A stretch of 64,000 nt of DNA from Microvirga pudoricolor (GCF_016892705.1 NZ_JAFEMB010000001.1:1-64000); one strand, 5' to 3'; shown: positions 20,158 to 29,629, counted from the first letter of the stretch. Notes: generated by a model not told the origin, from the letters alone. Program-made: numbers and translations.

Positions 20158-20825
20158 GCGGGGGTCCGCGAGGCTTCGAGAAGGTAGCCCAGGCCGCGCA
20201 CGGTCTGGATGATGTCGACGCCGAGCTTCTTGCGAAGGCGGCCGATGAACACCTCGATCGTGTTTGAATCCCGGTCGAAATCCTGGTCGTACAGGTGCTC
20301 GGTCAGTTCCGCGCGCGAAACGATCCGGCCCGTATGGTGCATGAGATAGGACAGCAGCCGGTACTCGTGCGAGGTGAGCTTGACCGGGTTGCCGTCCACC
20401 ACGACGCGGCCGGAGCGGGTATCGAGGCGCACGGGCCCGCAGGCGATCTCGCTCGTGGCATGGCCCGTGGCCCGGCGCAGAAGCGCGCGAACGCGGGCCA
20501 GGAGCTCCTCCATGTGGAAGGGCTTGGTCACGTAGTCGTCCGCCCCGGCGTCGAAGCCTTGGACCTTGTCGCTCCAGCGGTCGCGGGCGGTCAGGATGAT
20601 GACGGGCATCTTCCGCTCCTCCCGGCGCCAGGCATTGAGCACGGACACCCCGTCCACCTTGGGCAGGCCAAGGTCGAGGATCACGGCGTCGTAGGGCTCG
20701 GTCTCGCCCAGAAACTGCCCCTCCTCGCCGTCATAGGCCTGATCGACGGCATAGCCGGCCTGTTCCAGGGCGGTCACGATCTGGCGATTGAGGGTCTGAT
20801 CGTCCTCGACGACAAGCAGGCGCAC
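20154..20825 (-). CDS. feuP: FeuP-like response regulator (OmpR family)
   Basis: A 223-aa regulator. The receiver opens VRLLVVEDDQTLNRQ with the acceptor Asp in AVILDLGLPKVDG and Lys in VTKPFHMEELLARV. The winged helix has HEYRLLSYLMHHTGRIVSRAELTEHLYDQD and NTIEVFIGRLRKKLG. The start is GTG. It lies 14 bases behind the PepSY protein gene and overlaps the kinase gene. In S. meliloti FeuP controls genes for cyclic beta-glucan export and osmotic/envelope adaptation; targets here are unknown. Confidence 0.85.
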   Translation of the reverse strand: MRLLVVEDDQTLNRQIVTALEQAGYAVDQAYDGEEGQFLGETEPYDAVILDLGLPKVDGVSVLNAWRREERKMPVIILTARDRWSDKVQGFDAGADDYVTKPFHMEELLARVRALLRRATGHATSEIACGPVRLDTRSGRVVVDGNPVKLTSHEYRLLSYLMHHTGRIVSRAELTEHLYDQDFDRDSNTIEVFIGRLRKKLGVDIIQTVRGLGYLLEASRTPA

Positions 20826-20839
20826 GGTGGCGGTACTCC

Positions 20840-21154
20840 CTAGTGAACGGATTTGACGGTGCCGGACGATCCGTCCACCATCACTTGCACGATCCGGCCG
20901 TCACTCTGCAAGGCCATGATGACATAGACGAGGCCGTTGTCGTTACGGCATAGGCTGGCCCGCAACACGTCCGCGTCGGGCACCCGCCGCCGGGCCGTCA
21001 CCACCGCCGCCACGGGGGCGACGACGCCCTTGTCGGCCACTGCCTGACGCATCTCGCGAGGCGGCAGGCAGTTGAGCGGGACAGCTTCAGGGCTCTGGGC
21101 GTGAACCGCGCCGCAGAGCCCGAGCCACAGGAGGATGGGCCCTAGGAAACGCAT
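20840..21154 (-). CDS. feuN: FeuN-like secreted PepSY-domain protein
   Basis: A 104-aa exported protein. A signal peptide (MRFLGPILLWLGLCGAVHA) is followed by a PepSY-like fold ending in YVIMALQSDGRIVQVMVDG and a lone Cys pair (NCLP, SLCRN). Its position directly ahead of the regulator and kinase matches FeuN of S. meliloti, a small periplasmic protein that restrains FeuQ. The ATG at 21154 is the only start that gives a signal peptide; the frame upstream is open but unrelated. Confidence 0.75.
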   Translation of the reverse strand: MRFLGPILLWLGLCGAVHAQSPEAVPLNCLPPREMRQAVADKGVVAPVAAVVTARRRVPDADVLRASLCRNDNGLVYVIMALQSDGRIVQVMVDGSSGTVKSVH

Positions 21155-21215
21155 GGCCGCACCGTGCCGGAAAGGCCGTGAATAGAGCCTGAATGACGTT
21201 TCATCCGCCCTCCGG

Positions 21216-21959
21216 TCAGTTCCGGATCTGCTGGGTGGCCAGGATGCGAAAGAGCGTGGAGGCAATGAAGCTGCCGGCCGCGACGATCTGCACGATGGCG
21301 TCCGCCACCGCGCCGGAATCGACGCCTGACGCATCGAAACCGAGCACGCCCGCCAGGACGGCCAGCAGCCCCAGGAGGTTGGACCAGACCGTACGGCTGG
21401 CGAGAATGGACTTGGTATCGGGCATGGGGATCTCCTTGAGGGCTTGGGGCACGAGGGCGAGCGCGGCGCGTTCCACGGCGAGAACCCGCCGCTTCCAGCC
21501 GCGCCCGAAGAGCCGCCATGGGCCGAGCCGCTGCAGGAAGCCGAGCCGCTTGCGGGTGAGGCCGCGGATGACCTCTTCCGGGTCGGCCGCGGCGGCGGCG
21601 AGCAGCGTCTCCCGTCCCACCCGGCCATCAGGCCGTACGCCCAGGAGGCGCTGAAGCGCGCGAACGGATCGGGCGGGACCGGAATGGACGGCGAAGTCGA
21701 ACAGCGCGAGGTCGATTCCGGCCGGCAGGCCGTCGGCCCGCACGGCATCCCAGTAGAGGCGGCGGTAGATAGCGCCCGCTTCCGGCGCCGTGAGCGCACG
21801 CACCTCGTCGACGGTGACGGGTCGGCCCCGGGCGCGCGCCAGGGTGCGCTGGGTGATGCCACGATTGGTGGCCCCGCCCGGATCGCCGGGATGGCGCACG
21901 AAGCCGCCTTCCAGGTCCAACACGGCCCGCAGGGCCGGCTCGAAGGAGCGGGCCGTCAT
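21216..21959 (-). CDS. GTA endolysin: GH108 peptidoglycan hydrolase with C-terminal membrane domain
   Basis: A 247-aa protein at the end of the GTA cluster. Residues 1-175 are a glycoside hydrolase 108 lysozyme-like domain with the catalytic Glu in LDLEGGFVRHPGDPGGATNRGIT and the family's C-terminal helix bundle. Residues 179-247 form a hydrophobic holin-like tail (SNLLGLLAVLAGVLGFDA; IVQIVAAGSFIASTLFRIL). The start overlaps the stop of the DUF2793 gene (ATGA). A second in-frame ATG at 21425 has its own strong AAGGAG, so the tail may also be made alone. Expected role: cell lysis for particle release. Confidence 0.85.
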   Translation of the reverse strand: MTARSFEPALRAVLDLEGGFVRHPGDPGGATNRGITQRTLARARGRPVTVDEVRALTAPEAGAIYRRLYWDAVRADGLPAGIDLALFDFAVHSGPARSVRALQRLLGVRPDGRVGRETLLAAAAADPEEVIRGLTRKRLGFLQRLGPWRLFGRGWKRRVLAVERAALALVPQALKEIPMPDTKSILASRTVWSNLLGLLAVLAGVLGFDASGVDSGAVADAIVQIVAAGSFIASTLFRILATQQIRN

Positions 21960-23503
21960 GGCTCGGCCTGCAGGGCGATCGCGGCGCCGCCGCCGAGGTG
22001 CAGGGTGCCGTGAGCGCCGGCGGCGCCTCCGAAGCTTCCGGAGGCCTGGACGCGCAGGATCGCCGCATGGGTGCCGGGCGTGCCCGCCAGGGACGCGCTC
22101 GGCGTGCCCGCGATGGAGATCCAGGACGAGGTGGCGCTGTCGAGGAACGCCATCTGGCTGCCCGAGGGCGCCCCTGCCGTCCAACCGAAATAGGTGGCCG
22201 TCAGGACGGCGCCCGTCCGCATGGCGACGGGCAGAAGGATCGGGGCTTCGATCATGTTGGCGGAGACCCTCTGCGCCAGGACGCCCAGGGTGCCCGTCGT
22301 GGTACCCGTAAAGGGAAGCCGCTGGTAATAGCGGCGGCACCGCGCCTCTTCCGTGTCGAGGGCGATGCCGGCCCAGGGCGTTGCGGCGCCGCCGGGTTCG
22401 AGCTTGAGGCGCCGGAAGGCGCAGGCCGAAGCGGCCTGGAGCCGGAAAGTGACGGATCCGGTCTCCCCCGGGCCCAGCGTCAGCGTCGCCGAGCGGCGGC
22501 CGGATCCGGCCGGGATGACGCCCGACGCCCCACCGAGGGACACCGTCAGGGCGCTCGTGGGGTTCTCGACGGACAGGGTGTAGGTTTGACCGCCATAATG
22601 GGCGGCCCCCAGCAGGGAGGCCGTCAGGTCGACGTCGAGCACCTGCTCGATGGTGCCGGTCAGGGTCGCGGTGCCGTCGGCCGCGCGGCTGAGCGTCGCG
22701 TTGCCGGTGCCGGCGCGCCAGCGGTCGAAGCCGTAATAGCCGACCGCGAGCGATCCCCCCGGAAAGCCGCGCTGGTTGACCAGGAAGGCGGCGTTGTGGA
22801 GCAGGTTCGGCCCCGGCAGGCCGGCCAAGCCCGCGAGGCCGCTGGGGAAGGACACGATCCCGGTGTTCCGGTCGATCGCGAGGGCGTCCCGCCACAGGCT
22901 CCCGTCCGCCGAGACGCGGATGCTGAAATCGTCGCCCCCGATCAGGCCCGTCTCGGCGCGCCCGCTATAGGCGCGCTGGTAGAGCTGGGACACGACGTTG
23001 GCGGTCTCGCTCTTGTTGAGGGAGATGCGCAAGTTGCCCGTCCCGCCCTCGCCCGCCGCGCGGGCGGTGAAGAGGGCCGCGTTGAGCTTCGCGGCAAGGC
23101 GGTTGACGTCGTCCGCGACGGTTCCGATGCCGAGCCGGTCCAGGTTGTCGAGGTCGCGTCCGTAATGGCCGAGGTCCTGCCAGTCGGCGCCGTCGAAGAC
23201 GATGACGCAATCCTCGGCCTCCACGTAGGCGTGCCATCCGGCGCGGGGCACGAGGAAGCGCCAGATCCCGAGATCGAAGAACGCGACCTCGCCCGGATGG
23301 CCGGCGAATGCGCCGGTCGCTTCGCCGCCGACGAGATAACGGGCGCCCTCCGCGGGCGCGGCGGGCGGAGCGGCGCGGTTGCGTTCGATGACGGCCAGAT
23401 GCACGAGCGCATCGAGCGTCGCCAGCGCCTCGTTGTGCGTGACGTGCTTTTGCGCCTGCGCGGCCGCGAGGAGCGGCAGGTCGAGATGAGGGGTGTTGGT
23501 CAT
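21956..23503 (-). CDS. GTA DUF2793 domain protein (putative fibre/attachment protein)
   Basis: A 515-aa protein beginning MTNTPHLDLPLLAAAQAQKH and HNEALATLDALVHLAV, the hallmark of DUF2793, found next to GTA baseplate genes. After the first 110 residues (GWHAYVEAEDCVIVFDGADW) the protein turns into low-complexity Gly/Ala/Thr-rich beta sequence (LTGTIEQVLDVDLTASLLGA; YTLSVENPTSALTVSLGGASG) resembling carbohydrate-binding tail fibres. It is adjacent to the baseplate gene and overlaps the endolysin. The receptor-binding role is inference. Confidence 0.8.
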   Translation of the reverse strand: MTNTPHLDLPLLAAAQAQKHVTHNEALATLDALVHLAVIERNRAAPPAAPAEGARYLVGGEATGAFAGHPGEVAFFDLGIWRFLVPRAGWHAYVEAEDCVIVFDGADWQDLGHYGRDLDNLDRLGIGTVADDVNRLAAKLNAALFTARAAGEGGTGNLRISLNKSETANVVSQLYQRAYSGRAETGLIGGDDFSIRVSADGSLWRDALAIDRNTGIVSFPSGLAGLAGLPGPNLLHNAAFLVNQRGFPGGSLAVGYYGFDRWRAGTGNATLSRAADGTATLTGTIEQVLDVDLTASLLGAAHYGGQTYTLSVENPTSALTVSLGGASGVIPAGSGRRSATLTLGPGETGSVTFRLQAASACAFRRLKLEPGGAATPWAGIALDTEEARCRRYYQRLPFTGTTTGTLGVLAQRVSANMIEAPILLPVAMRTGAVLTATYFGWTAGAPSGSQMAFLDSATSSWISIAGTPSASLAGTPGTHAAILRVQASGSFGGAAGAHGTLHLGGGAAIALQAEP

Positions 23504-23568
23504 GAGGGCCTTAGGAGTTGGCGAATGATGAATGGCGAATGGTGGCTGGCGCCGTGACGCTTTTCACA

Positions 23569-26500
23569 TCACGTCATGCGGATCGTGACGATGCGTTCGA
23601 AGCCGCGCCCGACCGAGGCGCTCAACTGGACCACGCGGATCGTGAGCTGCGTTTGCGGGGAGCCGAAATCGGCCAGTTCGAGGGCGGACGGATAGAGCAG
23701 CGAGGGTTCACCGGTGATGATCGTGCGCTTGGCGACGCCGCCGGACAGGATCTCTGTCTCGTAACGCTCGGTGGCTTCGCCGAGCGGCACGTCCAGCGGT
23801 TCCCAAGGGTCGCCGTCGCGCCGGGAGCGGCGCGTCCAGGTCAGGCGGATGCCGCCCGGTTCGCGCCGCGCCGCGACGTGAACGGGGCTGAAGGGCTTGA
23901 ACGCTTCCAGGGTGGCTGTCGCGGTGAATTCGACCGCGGACGCGTCCGCGTGATCCCGTCCCGACGGCGCCACGCGGTAGCGCCACGGAATGCCGAGATC
24001 GGCCATGTCACGGGTAAGCGGCACCACGGCTTCGTCCAGGCGAACGATCAGCGACCCGGCCGGAACGTCCCTCGCCGCTTCAAGCTCCGTCCCGCCGAGG
24101 CCCCGCAGGAGACGTGACAGGCGATAGGTTCGCTCGCCGATCAGTTCTGCGCGCGCCACGGAAACGATCTCCCAACGGCCGTCGCCGCCCTGGACCGCGA
24201 ACAGATTCGCGCCCGCCAGCGCGGACTCGTCATCCACGGACGCGACCGCGCCGGACGAGAGCACGACGTCGAACGCGGCGCGCGGGTCCCAGCGCCAGAG
24301 CGGGCCTGGAGCGAGCGCCGATTGCGTCCGGCCGATCACCGCCGGCAGGTCGAGGACATGGGTCGGCGCAAAGCCCAAGCCGTTGCCGGAGCGCCAGACC
24401 GTGACCGCGCCGGGCCAGGGATCGGCCGCGACGGCGATGTGCTGGAGCACCGTCGGATCGGCCCCGGCCGCCGGCAGGTCGAGCACCACGACCAGGGGCT
24501 TGCCGGGCACGGGCGGGGGCTTCCTCGGCGGTTTGGGCAGGGACAGGCCCGGCATCTCGAAGATCGCCGGTTCGACCGCCCGCGCATGAACCTTGCGCGT
24601 CGCGCCGTCCGCGATGCGGGTGATGCGATGGAGCTTCTCGCCCCCGTCCGTGGGCAGGCGGACCACATCGCCGGGCTCGAGGTCGATGCGGCGCGGCGAC
24701 AGTTCGAACTCTGCCGTCTCGCGCGCCGCCCACAGATCCTGGAGCCAGGTATCCGCGAGCCGCTGGGCCTCCGCCCGCCGGGTCACGATGGCGGAATCCG
24801 CCCGCGCCTCGCGGCGGCTCGCGCCGGACAGGCGCCGCGACGCGACGGCGGCGCGGCGGTATTCCCCATCGCTGTCCGTAAAGCCCAGCTCGACCTGCAG
24901 CGGCAGCTCCGTCTCCTGCGAGCGGGTGAGCCGCAAGGCGGGCGTCTTCTCGTCGAGGACGAAATCCTCCCGCGCGAGGCCCTCCACCGCGCCCCCTCCG
25001 CGCCCGCGCCAGACGATCTTGCCGCCGCTCACGACGGCGTCGAACCCGAACAGCCGCGACAGCGGTTCCAGCGCGGCCCGCGCCGACATGGGCCGGTCGA
25101 TCACGTAGCCGTCCATGAAGCCGTCGACCGGGATCGAGAGCGGCGCATCGAGACCGAAATCGCGCAGGATCGTGCGAATGAGATGATCGAGCGGCGCCCC
25201 CTCGATGCGCCCCGTGATCCAGTGGCCGGTCTCCCAGTTGGCACCGTCGGCCCACACGGTGTCGAAATCCGGAAAGGCCGGGAACGGACGCGCATCCCAC
25301 GCCCACACATAGACGTGGCCCGGATCGACCATGCGCCCGCCATAGACCGTGGAGACCGGATTGAACGCCGGCTCGAAACCGTGCTGCGCCGGATCGAACC
25401 GCGACAGGATCGCCTCGAGCCCCCGCGCCTGGGACAGGTCGTCCCGCGTGCCGCGCGAGAATGGCGGATAGGCCGATTCGGACGATTTGGGATCGGGAAA
25501 TACGTTCGGTCCGTTCGGTCCCTTGTCCACGGCCGGGATGCCGATCTCGGTGAGCCAGATCGGCTTCGATTGCGGCAGCCAGGGGGTCGCCGTGGTTTCG
25601 CGGCCGCCGACACGCTGGACATGGCGGCTGGACCACCACGACACGAGATCCTTCGCCCGGTAGATCCAGGCTTTGCCGTAAGCGCCGTCCGTGATCGGCC
25701 GCCGCGTCTGGGCCGCCCGTTCTGATGCGTTCGCATAGTAGAAATCGAACGCTTCGCCGCTTCCGAGCCGCTCCCGCAGATAGTTCACATCGTAGGGACT
25801 TCGCGCCACGGCGCGATCCGCGTGGTCCGGACTGTCCCGCCAGTCGGAGATCGGCGGGTAATAGTCGATGCCCACCGCATCGATGTCCGCGGAGGCGAAG
25901 AGAGCATCCAGGGGAAAACGAACTTCGTCGCCGCCGTCGAGCACGTGCGCGCCGTACTCCGTCCAATCGGCCGCATAGACCAGCTTCGTTCCGGCGCCGA
26001 GGCGGGCGCGAACATCCGCCGCGAGCCCGTGCAGCTGCGTGACCGCCGGATAGACCCCGGAAGCAGAGCGGACGCGCGTGAGGCCGATGAGCTCGCTGCC
26101 GATCACGAAGGCATGCACGCCGCCCGCATCCCGCGCCAGGTCCGCGCAATGCAGGACGAGGCGTCGATAGCCCCAGTCACGGGTGAACCAGCTCGAGACC
26201 TGGGCGCCCGCCACCGCGGTGCCGTCCGGCGATCCGCCCATGCCCGGCGCCGGATGGCAGGTGATGCGCCCGCGCCAGGGATAGGGCGGCTGACCCGTTC
26301 CGCCGTAGGGGTTCGGGAGCGCGTTGCCGATGGGCACGTCCATCATCACGAACGGATAGAGCACGACCTCAAGCCCGCGTTCCTTGAGGTTGCGGATGAT
26401 GCGCACGACGGATTCGTCCGAGGGCGTTCCGCCATAGGCCGGCGAGCCGTTGACCTGCGACACCGGCCTGGCGCCGGCCCGGCTCAACCCGTCAACCCTC

Positions 26501-27435
26501 CAGACGGCGCCGTCCGTCTCCTTGTCGTTCACGTCGACGCGGGGCGTGATCGTGCAGTTGCCGGCGCGCAGGTCGTCGCCGAACCAGCTCACCACCACGG
26601 AGACGCGGCGCAGGTTCGGGCACAGGGCCTGGAGCGCGTCCAGGGAGGCTCCCACGTCGCTCGCGCGCTGGAACTGGTGGACGTTCTCCGGCAGCGACCG
26701 GCCGAGGCCGAGCACGCGCATGACCGTGCGCTGGTCGTAGCCGAACTCGGTCGCGCCGGGGATGAGGCACACGGCGCGCACCATGCGGTTGAGCCCGTCC
26801 ACCGGCCGGATGACCTCGAAGGAGAATTGCGGCACGCGATTGCCGAAATCGGCAAGCGGCAGGCGCTCGAACACCACATAGGCCAGCCCCCGATAGGCCG
26901 GCGCGTTCTCGGCCCCCTCCTTCGCGACGACGAGCGGATCGGCCACCTGGCCGGGATGGCCCGCGTGAATCCGCATGGTGAGCGTCGAGACGTCGAGCTC
27001 GCGTCCATCCGCCCACACGCGGCGCACATGGGCGATGGCGCCCTCGCACAGGCCGACCGCCAGGTTGGCGAAGTAGGAATAGGTGACCGTGGTGGTCTTC
27101 CCGCCGGCCGCCGCCCCGCCCTTTCCGCCCTGCTTGTCGGAACGCTCGGTCTTGGTGTTCACCACCTCCTCGAGCCGCGTCGCCCAGATCAGCTGGCCGC
27201 CGATGCGGGCGCGGCCGTAGACGCGGGGGATCGGCGCTCCCTCCGAGGAGGTGAGACCGTCGATCTCCTTCAGGCGCGGGCCTTCCACCACCTTGCTGTC
27301 GCCTCCCCCGAGAAGCGAGTTGTCGATCGCGGCCCCCGCCAGCCCGCCGAGCGCGCGGCCGGCCATGGCGCCGAGCGGGCCCGCCACAATGCCGCCGACC
27401 ACGGAGCCGACGGTCTGAAGTACGAGGGTGGCCAT
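23569..27435 (-). CDS. GTA baseplate hub/host-specificity protein with TIM-barrel domain (gp15)
   Basis: A 1288-aa protein, the largest in the GTA cluster, homologous to gp15 (rcc01698) of the Rhodobacter capsulatus GTA. The N-terminus has a glycine-rich hydrophobic stretch (TVGSVVGGIVAGPLGAMAGRALGG). Residues about 250-700 form the GTA TIM-barrel-like domain (VVVSWFGDDLRAG; AADWTEYGAH; WLTEIGIPAVDKGPN). Then come phage-tail baseplate domains (RLTRSQETELPLQVELGFTD; PGDVVRLPTDGG) and a fibronectin-like C-terminus. The ATG at 27435 overlaps the gp14 stop. Confidence 0.92.
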   Translation of the reverse strand: MATLVLQTVGSVVGGIVAGPLGAMAGRALGGLAGAAIDNSLLGGGDSKVVEGPRLKEIDGLTSSEGAPIPRVYGRARIGGQLIWATRLEEVVNTKTERSDKQGGKGGAAAGGKTTTVTYSYFANLAVGLCEGAIAHVRRVWADGRELDVSTLTMRIHAGHPGQVADPLVVAKEGAENAPAYRGLAYVVFERLPLADFGNRVPQFSFEVIRPVDGLNRMVRAVCLIPGATEFGYDQRTVMRVLGLGRSLPENVHQFQRASDVGASLDALQALCPNLRRVSVVVSWFGDDLRAGNCTITPRVDVNDKETDGAVWRVDGLSRAGARPVSQVNGSPAYGGTPSDESVVRIIRNLKERGLEVVLYPFVMMDVPIGNALPNPYGGTGQPPYPWRGRITCHPAPGMGGSPDGTAVAGAQVSSWFTRDWGYRRLVLHCADLARDAGGVHAFVIGSELIGLTRVRSASGVYPAVTQLHGLAADVRARLGAGTKLVYAADWTEYGAHVLDGGDEVRFPLDALFASADIDAVGIDYYPPISDWRDSPDHADRAVARSPYDVNYLRERLGSGEAFDFYYANASERAAQTRRPITDGAYGKAWIYRAKDLVSWWSSRHVQRVGGRETTATPWLPQSKPIWLTEIGIPAVDKGPNGPNVFPDPKSSESAYPPFSRGTRDDLSQARGLEAILSRFDPAQHGFEPAFNPVSTVYGGRMVDPGHVYVWAWDARPFPAFPDFDTVWADGANWETGHWITGRIEGAPLDHLIRTILRDFGLDAPLSIPVDGFMDGYVIDRPMSARAALEPLSRLFGFDAVVSGGKIVWRGRGGGAVEGLAREDFVLDEKTPALRLTRSQETELPLQVELGFTDSDGEYRRAAVASRRLSGASRREARADSAIVTRRAEAQRLADTWLQDLWAARETAEFELSPRRIDLEPGDVVRLPTDGGEKLHRITRIADGATRKVHARAVEPAIFEMPGLSLPKPPRKPPPVPGKPLVVVLDLPAAGADPTVLQHIAVAADPWPGAVTVWRSGNGLGFAPTHVLDLPAVIGRTQSALAPGPLWRWDPRAAFDVVLSSGAVASVDDESALAGANLFAVQGGDGRWEIVSVARAELIGERTYRLSRLLRGLGGTELEAARDVPAGSLIVRLDEAVVPLTRDMADLGIPWRYRVAPSGRDHADASAVEFTATATLEAFKPFSPVHVAARREPGGIRLTWTRRSRRDGDPWEPLDVPLGEATERYETEILSGGVAKRTIITGEPSLLYPSALELADFGSPQTQLTIRVVQLSASVGRGFERIVTIRMT

Positions 27436-27860
27436 CAGATCAGCTCCGGAAAACGAAACACATGGGTCAGGTGCCGCCGCCACCAGGGCCCGATCGCGAC
27501 CTCGGACACACAGGCCCCGTCATGGGCGTGCACCATGGTGCGGTCGGAGGTCGCGATGGCGCAGTGCTTGGCGGGGAGGCTCTCCCGCCACCTGAACAGC
27601 AGCACGCAGGCCTCGTCGAGCCCGCGCGGATCGGTCTCGACGAGATGACGCCGCGCGGCCTGCAGCAGCGTATCGGCGCCGGCCTCGGCCCAATCGGGCG
27701 TATACGGAGGCGGCAATTCGGGTTCGACGCCATACACGCCACGCCACACGCCGCGCAGAAGGCCAAGGCAATCACAGCCCACGCCTTTGAGCGAAGCCTG
27801 ATGGCGATAAGGCGTGCCGATCCAGCCGCGCGCCGTGGCAACGATGAGGGAAGGAGTCAT
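27435..27860 (-). CDS. GTA NlpC/P60 cell-wall peptidase (gp14)
   Basis: A 141-aa cysteine peptidase carried on the GTA tail tip, thought to cleave peptidoglycan during DNA entry. The catalytic Cys is in GVGCDCLGLLRGVW. The catalytic His is in LPAKHCAIATSD, followed by the VHAHDG segment. The length and position between gp13 and gp15 match the Rhodobacter prototype. Stop and next start overlap by four bases. Confidence 0.9.
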   Translation of the reverse strand: MTPSLIVATARGWIGTPYRHQASLKGVGCDCLGLLRGVWRGVYGVEPELPPPYTPDWAEAGADTLLQAARRHLVETDPRGLDEACVLLFRWRESLPAKHCAIATSDRTMVHAHDGACVSEVAIGPWWRRHLTHVFRFPELI

Positions 27861-27910
27861 GAAGAAAGCCGATGGTGAGTGGCGTATAAGGAAGGGCGCA
27901 CAGGATAAGG

Positions 27911-28052
27911 CGCCCTATCCTCCCCTTGAGGGGGAGGATCGGCCAAAGGCCGAGGTGGGGTGGAAACACGACATATCTAGGCGTGGTGCCTCCCACCCCA
28001 TCCCGCCGCTTGCGCGGCGACCTTCCCCCTCAAGGGGAAGGTATAAAGTGGC
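27911..28052. repeat. Dispersed palindromic repeat, family A (full copy)
   Basis: Two hairpin ends, cctccccttgagggggagg on the left and ccttccccctcaaggggaagg on the right, enclose gccaaaggccgaggtggggtgg and a matching cccaccccatcccgccg. The element is itself an inverted repeat of about 140 bp. It fills most of the gap between gp14 and gp13 and ends at the gp13 stop, interrupting what is normally a tightly packed operon. Confidence 0.7.
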
Positions 28053-28055
28053 GCC

Positions 28056-28940
28056 TCAGCGGAAGAAGCTGCCGCCGTCCAGGCCGGGCTCGCCGGATTG
28101 GGGAAGGCGGATGATGAAATCGTTGCCGGGCATGTGCGGAAAGCCGCGGAAGTTCACGGCGTTGTTGAACTTGGCGCGGCAGGTTCCGTGGGTCTTGTCG
28201 CAGCCCGCCGTCACGCGGAACGTATCCCCCACCGCGATGGGCTGGGGCGCGCGCTGCCAGAGGTCTAACTCCGAGGCCGCGCCGTTTCTGCGATGCACCT
28301 TGATCTCCACGGACACGCCCCTGTTGGCGCCGCCCGTCCATGTGAGCTTGCCGCCCGTGCAGAAGCCGTCCGCGAAACCGAGAGCCGTTGCGGCGATGCC
28401 GAGCGCGCCGTCGGTGCGCGACACCGTGCCCGTATCCGTAAAGGCCGGGAGCGCGACGCCGCAGGCCGCATCACCCAGATCCGCCGAGCAGGTGGCGCGG
28501 TAAAGCCGACCGCGTTCTTCGTCGAGGCGGTGCATGATGCCGCGCACCTCGGCCACGAATGCGCCGTCTTGGCGGCGGATCTCGCCGATGGTGCCGACGT
28601 CCAGCAGGATGCGCTCGGATGCGTCGCTCCAGTTCACGAGCCAGGTCTCGACGCTGGCATCGTCGTAGAACCCGGACGAGATGTCATCCTCCGTGAGGCC
28701 CGCCGAGAGCAGAGCGCCCGATACATCGCCGCCGCCCACCGCGAAGCCGAGCTCCGCCGTCGCTTCCGCGGCCTCGAGCCCGGAGCGGGCGACGAACAGG
28801 ACGCCCCCGAAGGACAGGTCGCGGTCGTGATCCGTGAACCCGAAGATCCTGCCGTCCCGGCGGATCAGTTTCCAGCAATGGCACAGTGACGTCGCGCCGT
28901 CTGTGAGATGAGCGGAGAGATCGGCCGGGATGGCACGCAT
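28056..28940 (-). CDS. GTA baseplate protein, DUF2163 family (gp13)
   Basis: A 294-aa homologue of RcGTA gp13. It opens MRAIPADLSAHLTDGATSLCHCW. It has the family motifs GFTDHDRDLSFGGVLF, VSGALLSAGLTEDDI and the Cys-rich C-terminal part (TAGCDKTHGTCRAKFNNAVNFRGFP) that in RcGTA binds an iron-sulfur cluster in the hub. All Cys of that last segment are present. It follows gp12 by about 50 bases. Confidence 0.9.
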   Translation of the reverse strand: MRAIPADLSAHLTDGATSLCHCWKLIRRDGRIFGFTDHDRDLSFGGVLFVARSGLEAAEATAELGFAVGGGDVSGALLSAGLTEDDISSGFYDDASVETWLVNWSDASERILLDVGTIGEIRRQDGAFVAEVRGIMHRLDEERGRLYRATCSADLGDAACGVALPAFTDTGTVSRTDGALGIAATALGFADGFCTGGKLTWTGGANRGVSVEIKVHRRNGAASELDLWQRAPQPIAVGDTFRVTAGCDKTHGTCRAKFNNAVNFRGFPHMPGNDFIIRLPQSGEPGLDGGSFFR

Positions 28941-28990
28941 GGGAGCCTCGTCGAAGATGGTTTCTTCCGCATGGGGAGAGAGCGTTGCGT

Positions 28991-29629
28991 TCAGGGAACG
29001 ATTTCGATGAGCGGAATCTTCGGAATCGCGCCGGCGTCGAAGGCCGACAGGTCGATGTCGAGTTCGTCGGTGTCGAAGCGGACCGGCACGTCGAAGGCGA
29101 AGCCCGCCGTGATCGCCGCGCCGGCGGGCGGCGGCGCCGCGAAGGTCACGAGGCCCGTCGCGGGATCGCAGTTGAAGCCGGATCCGACGGGCTGCTCGGC
29201 CCCGTTCACCCCCGCCCGCACGCTGCCGCCCACCGGCTTGGCGATGGCGCGCAGGTAGGGCGCGAAGCCGCCGCCATAGGTCTTGACGAGGGGAAAGGCC
29301 AGGCTCGCGCCGTCGCCGGTTCCGATGCGCTGGTCGAAGGGCCCGGGCGCCTGGGAGGGCGGGCCCGAACGCCAGTCGGTGCGGTCGCGGAAGCGGAAGC
29401 CGACGAGGCGGCCGCGCCGCTCCTCGAAGAAGGCGATCACCGCATGGAGCGCGTCCACGCTGCGGACGCCCAGGCCTGCGTCGTAGCGCCGGCGAGATGC
29501 GGCCCAGCGCGCGTTGCGGTGCTCCCGGCCCGAGGCCAGGGTGACGATGTCGGTGCGCCGAACCGGGCCGCCCGCCCGGCCCAGACCGATATCGAGGGGG
29601 AACAGAACTTCATGGAAATCGGCCGCCAT
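28991..29629 (-). CDS. GTA distal tail protein, DUF2460 family (gp12)
   Basis: A 212-aa tail protein. It opens MAADFHEVLFPLDIGLGRAGGP and has the DUF2460 motifs ALHAVIAFFEERRGRLVGFRFRD, YLRAIAKPVGGSV and DELDIDLSAFDAG. The ATG at 29629 is the family start; the frame extends upstream without homology. It forms the distal ring linking tail tube and baseplate in RcGTA. Confidence 0.9.
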   Translation of the reverse strand: MAADFHEVLFPLDIGLGRAGGPVRRTDIVTLASGREHRNARWAASRRRYDAGLGVRSVDALHAVIAFFEERRGRLVGFRFRDRTDWRSGPPSQAPGPFDQRIGTGDGASLAFPLVKTYGGGFAPYLRAIAKPVGGSVRAGVNGAEQPVGSGFNCDPATGLVTFAAPPPAGAAITAGFAFDVPVRFDTDELDIDLSAFDAGAIPKIPLIEIVP

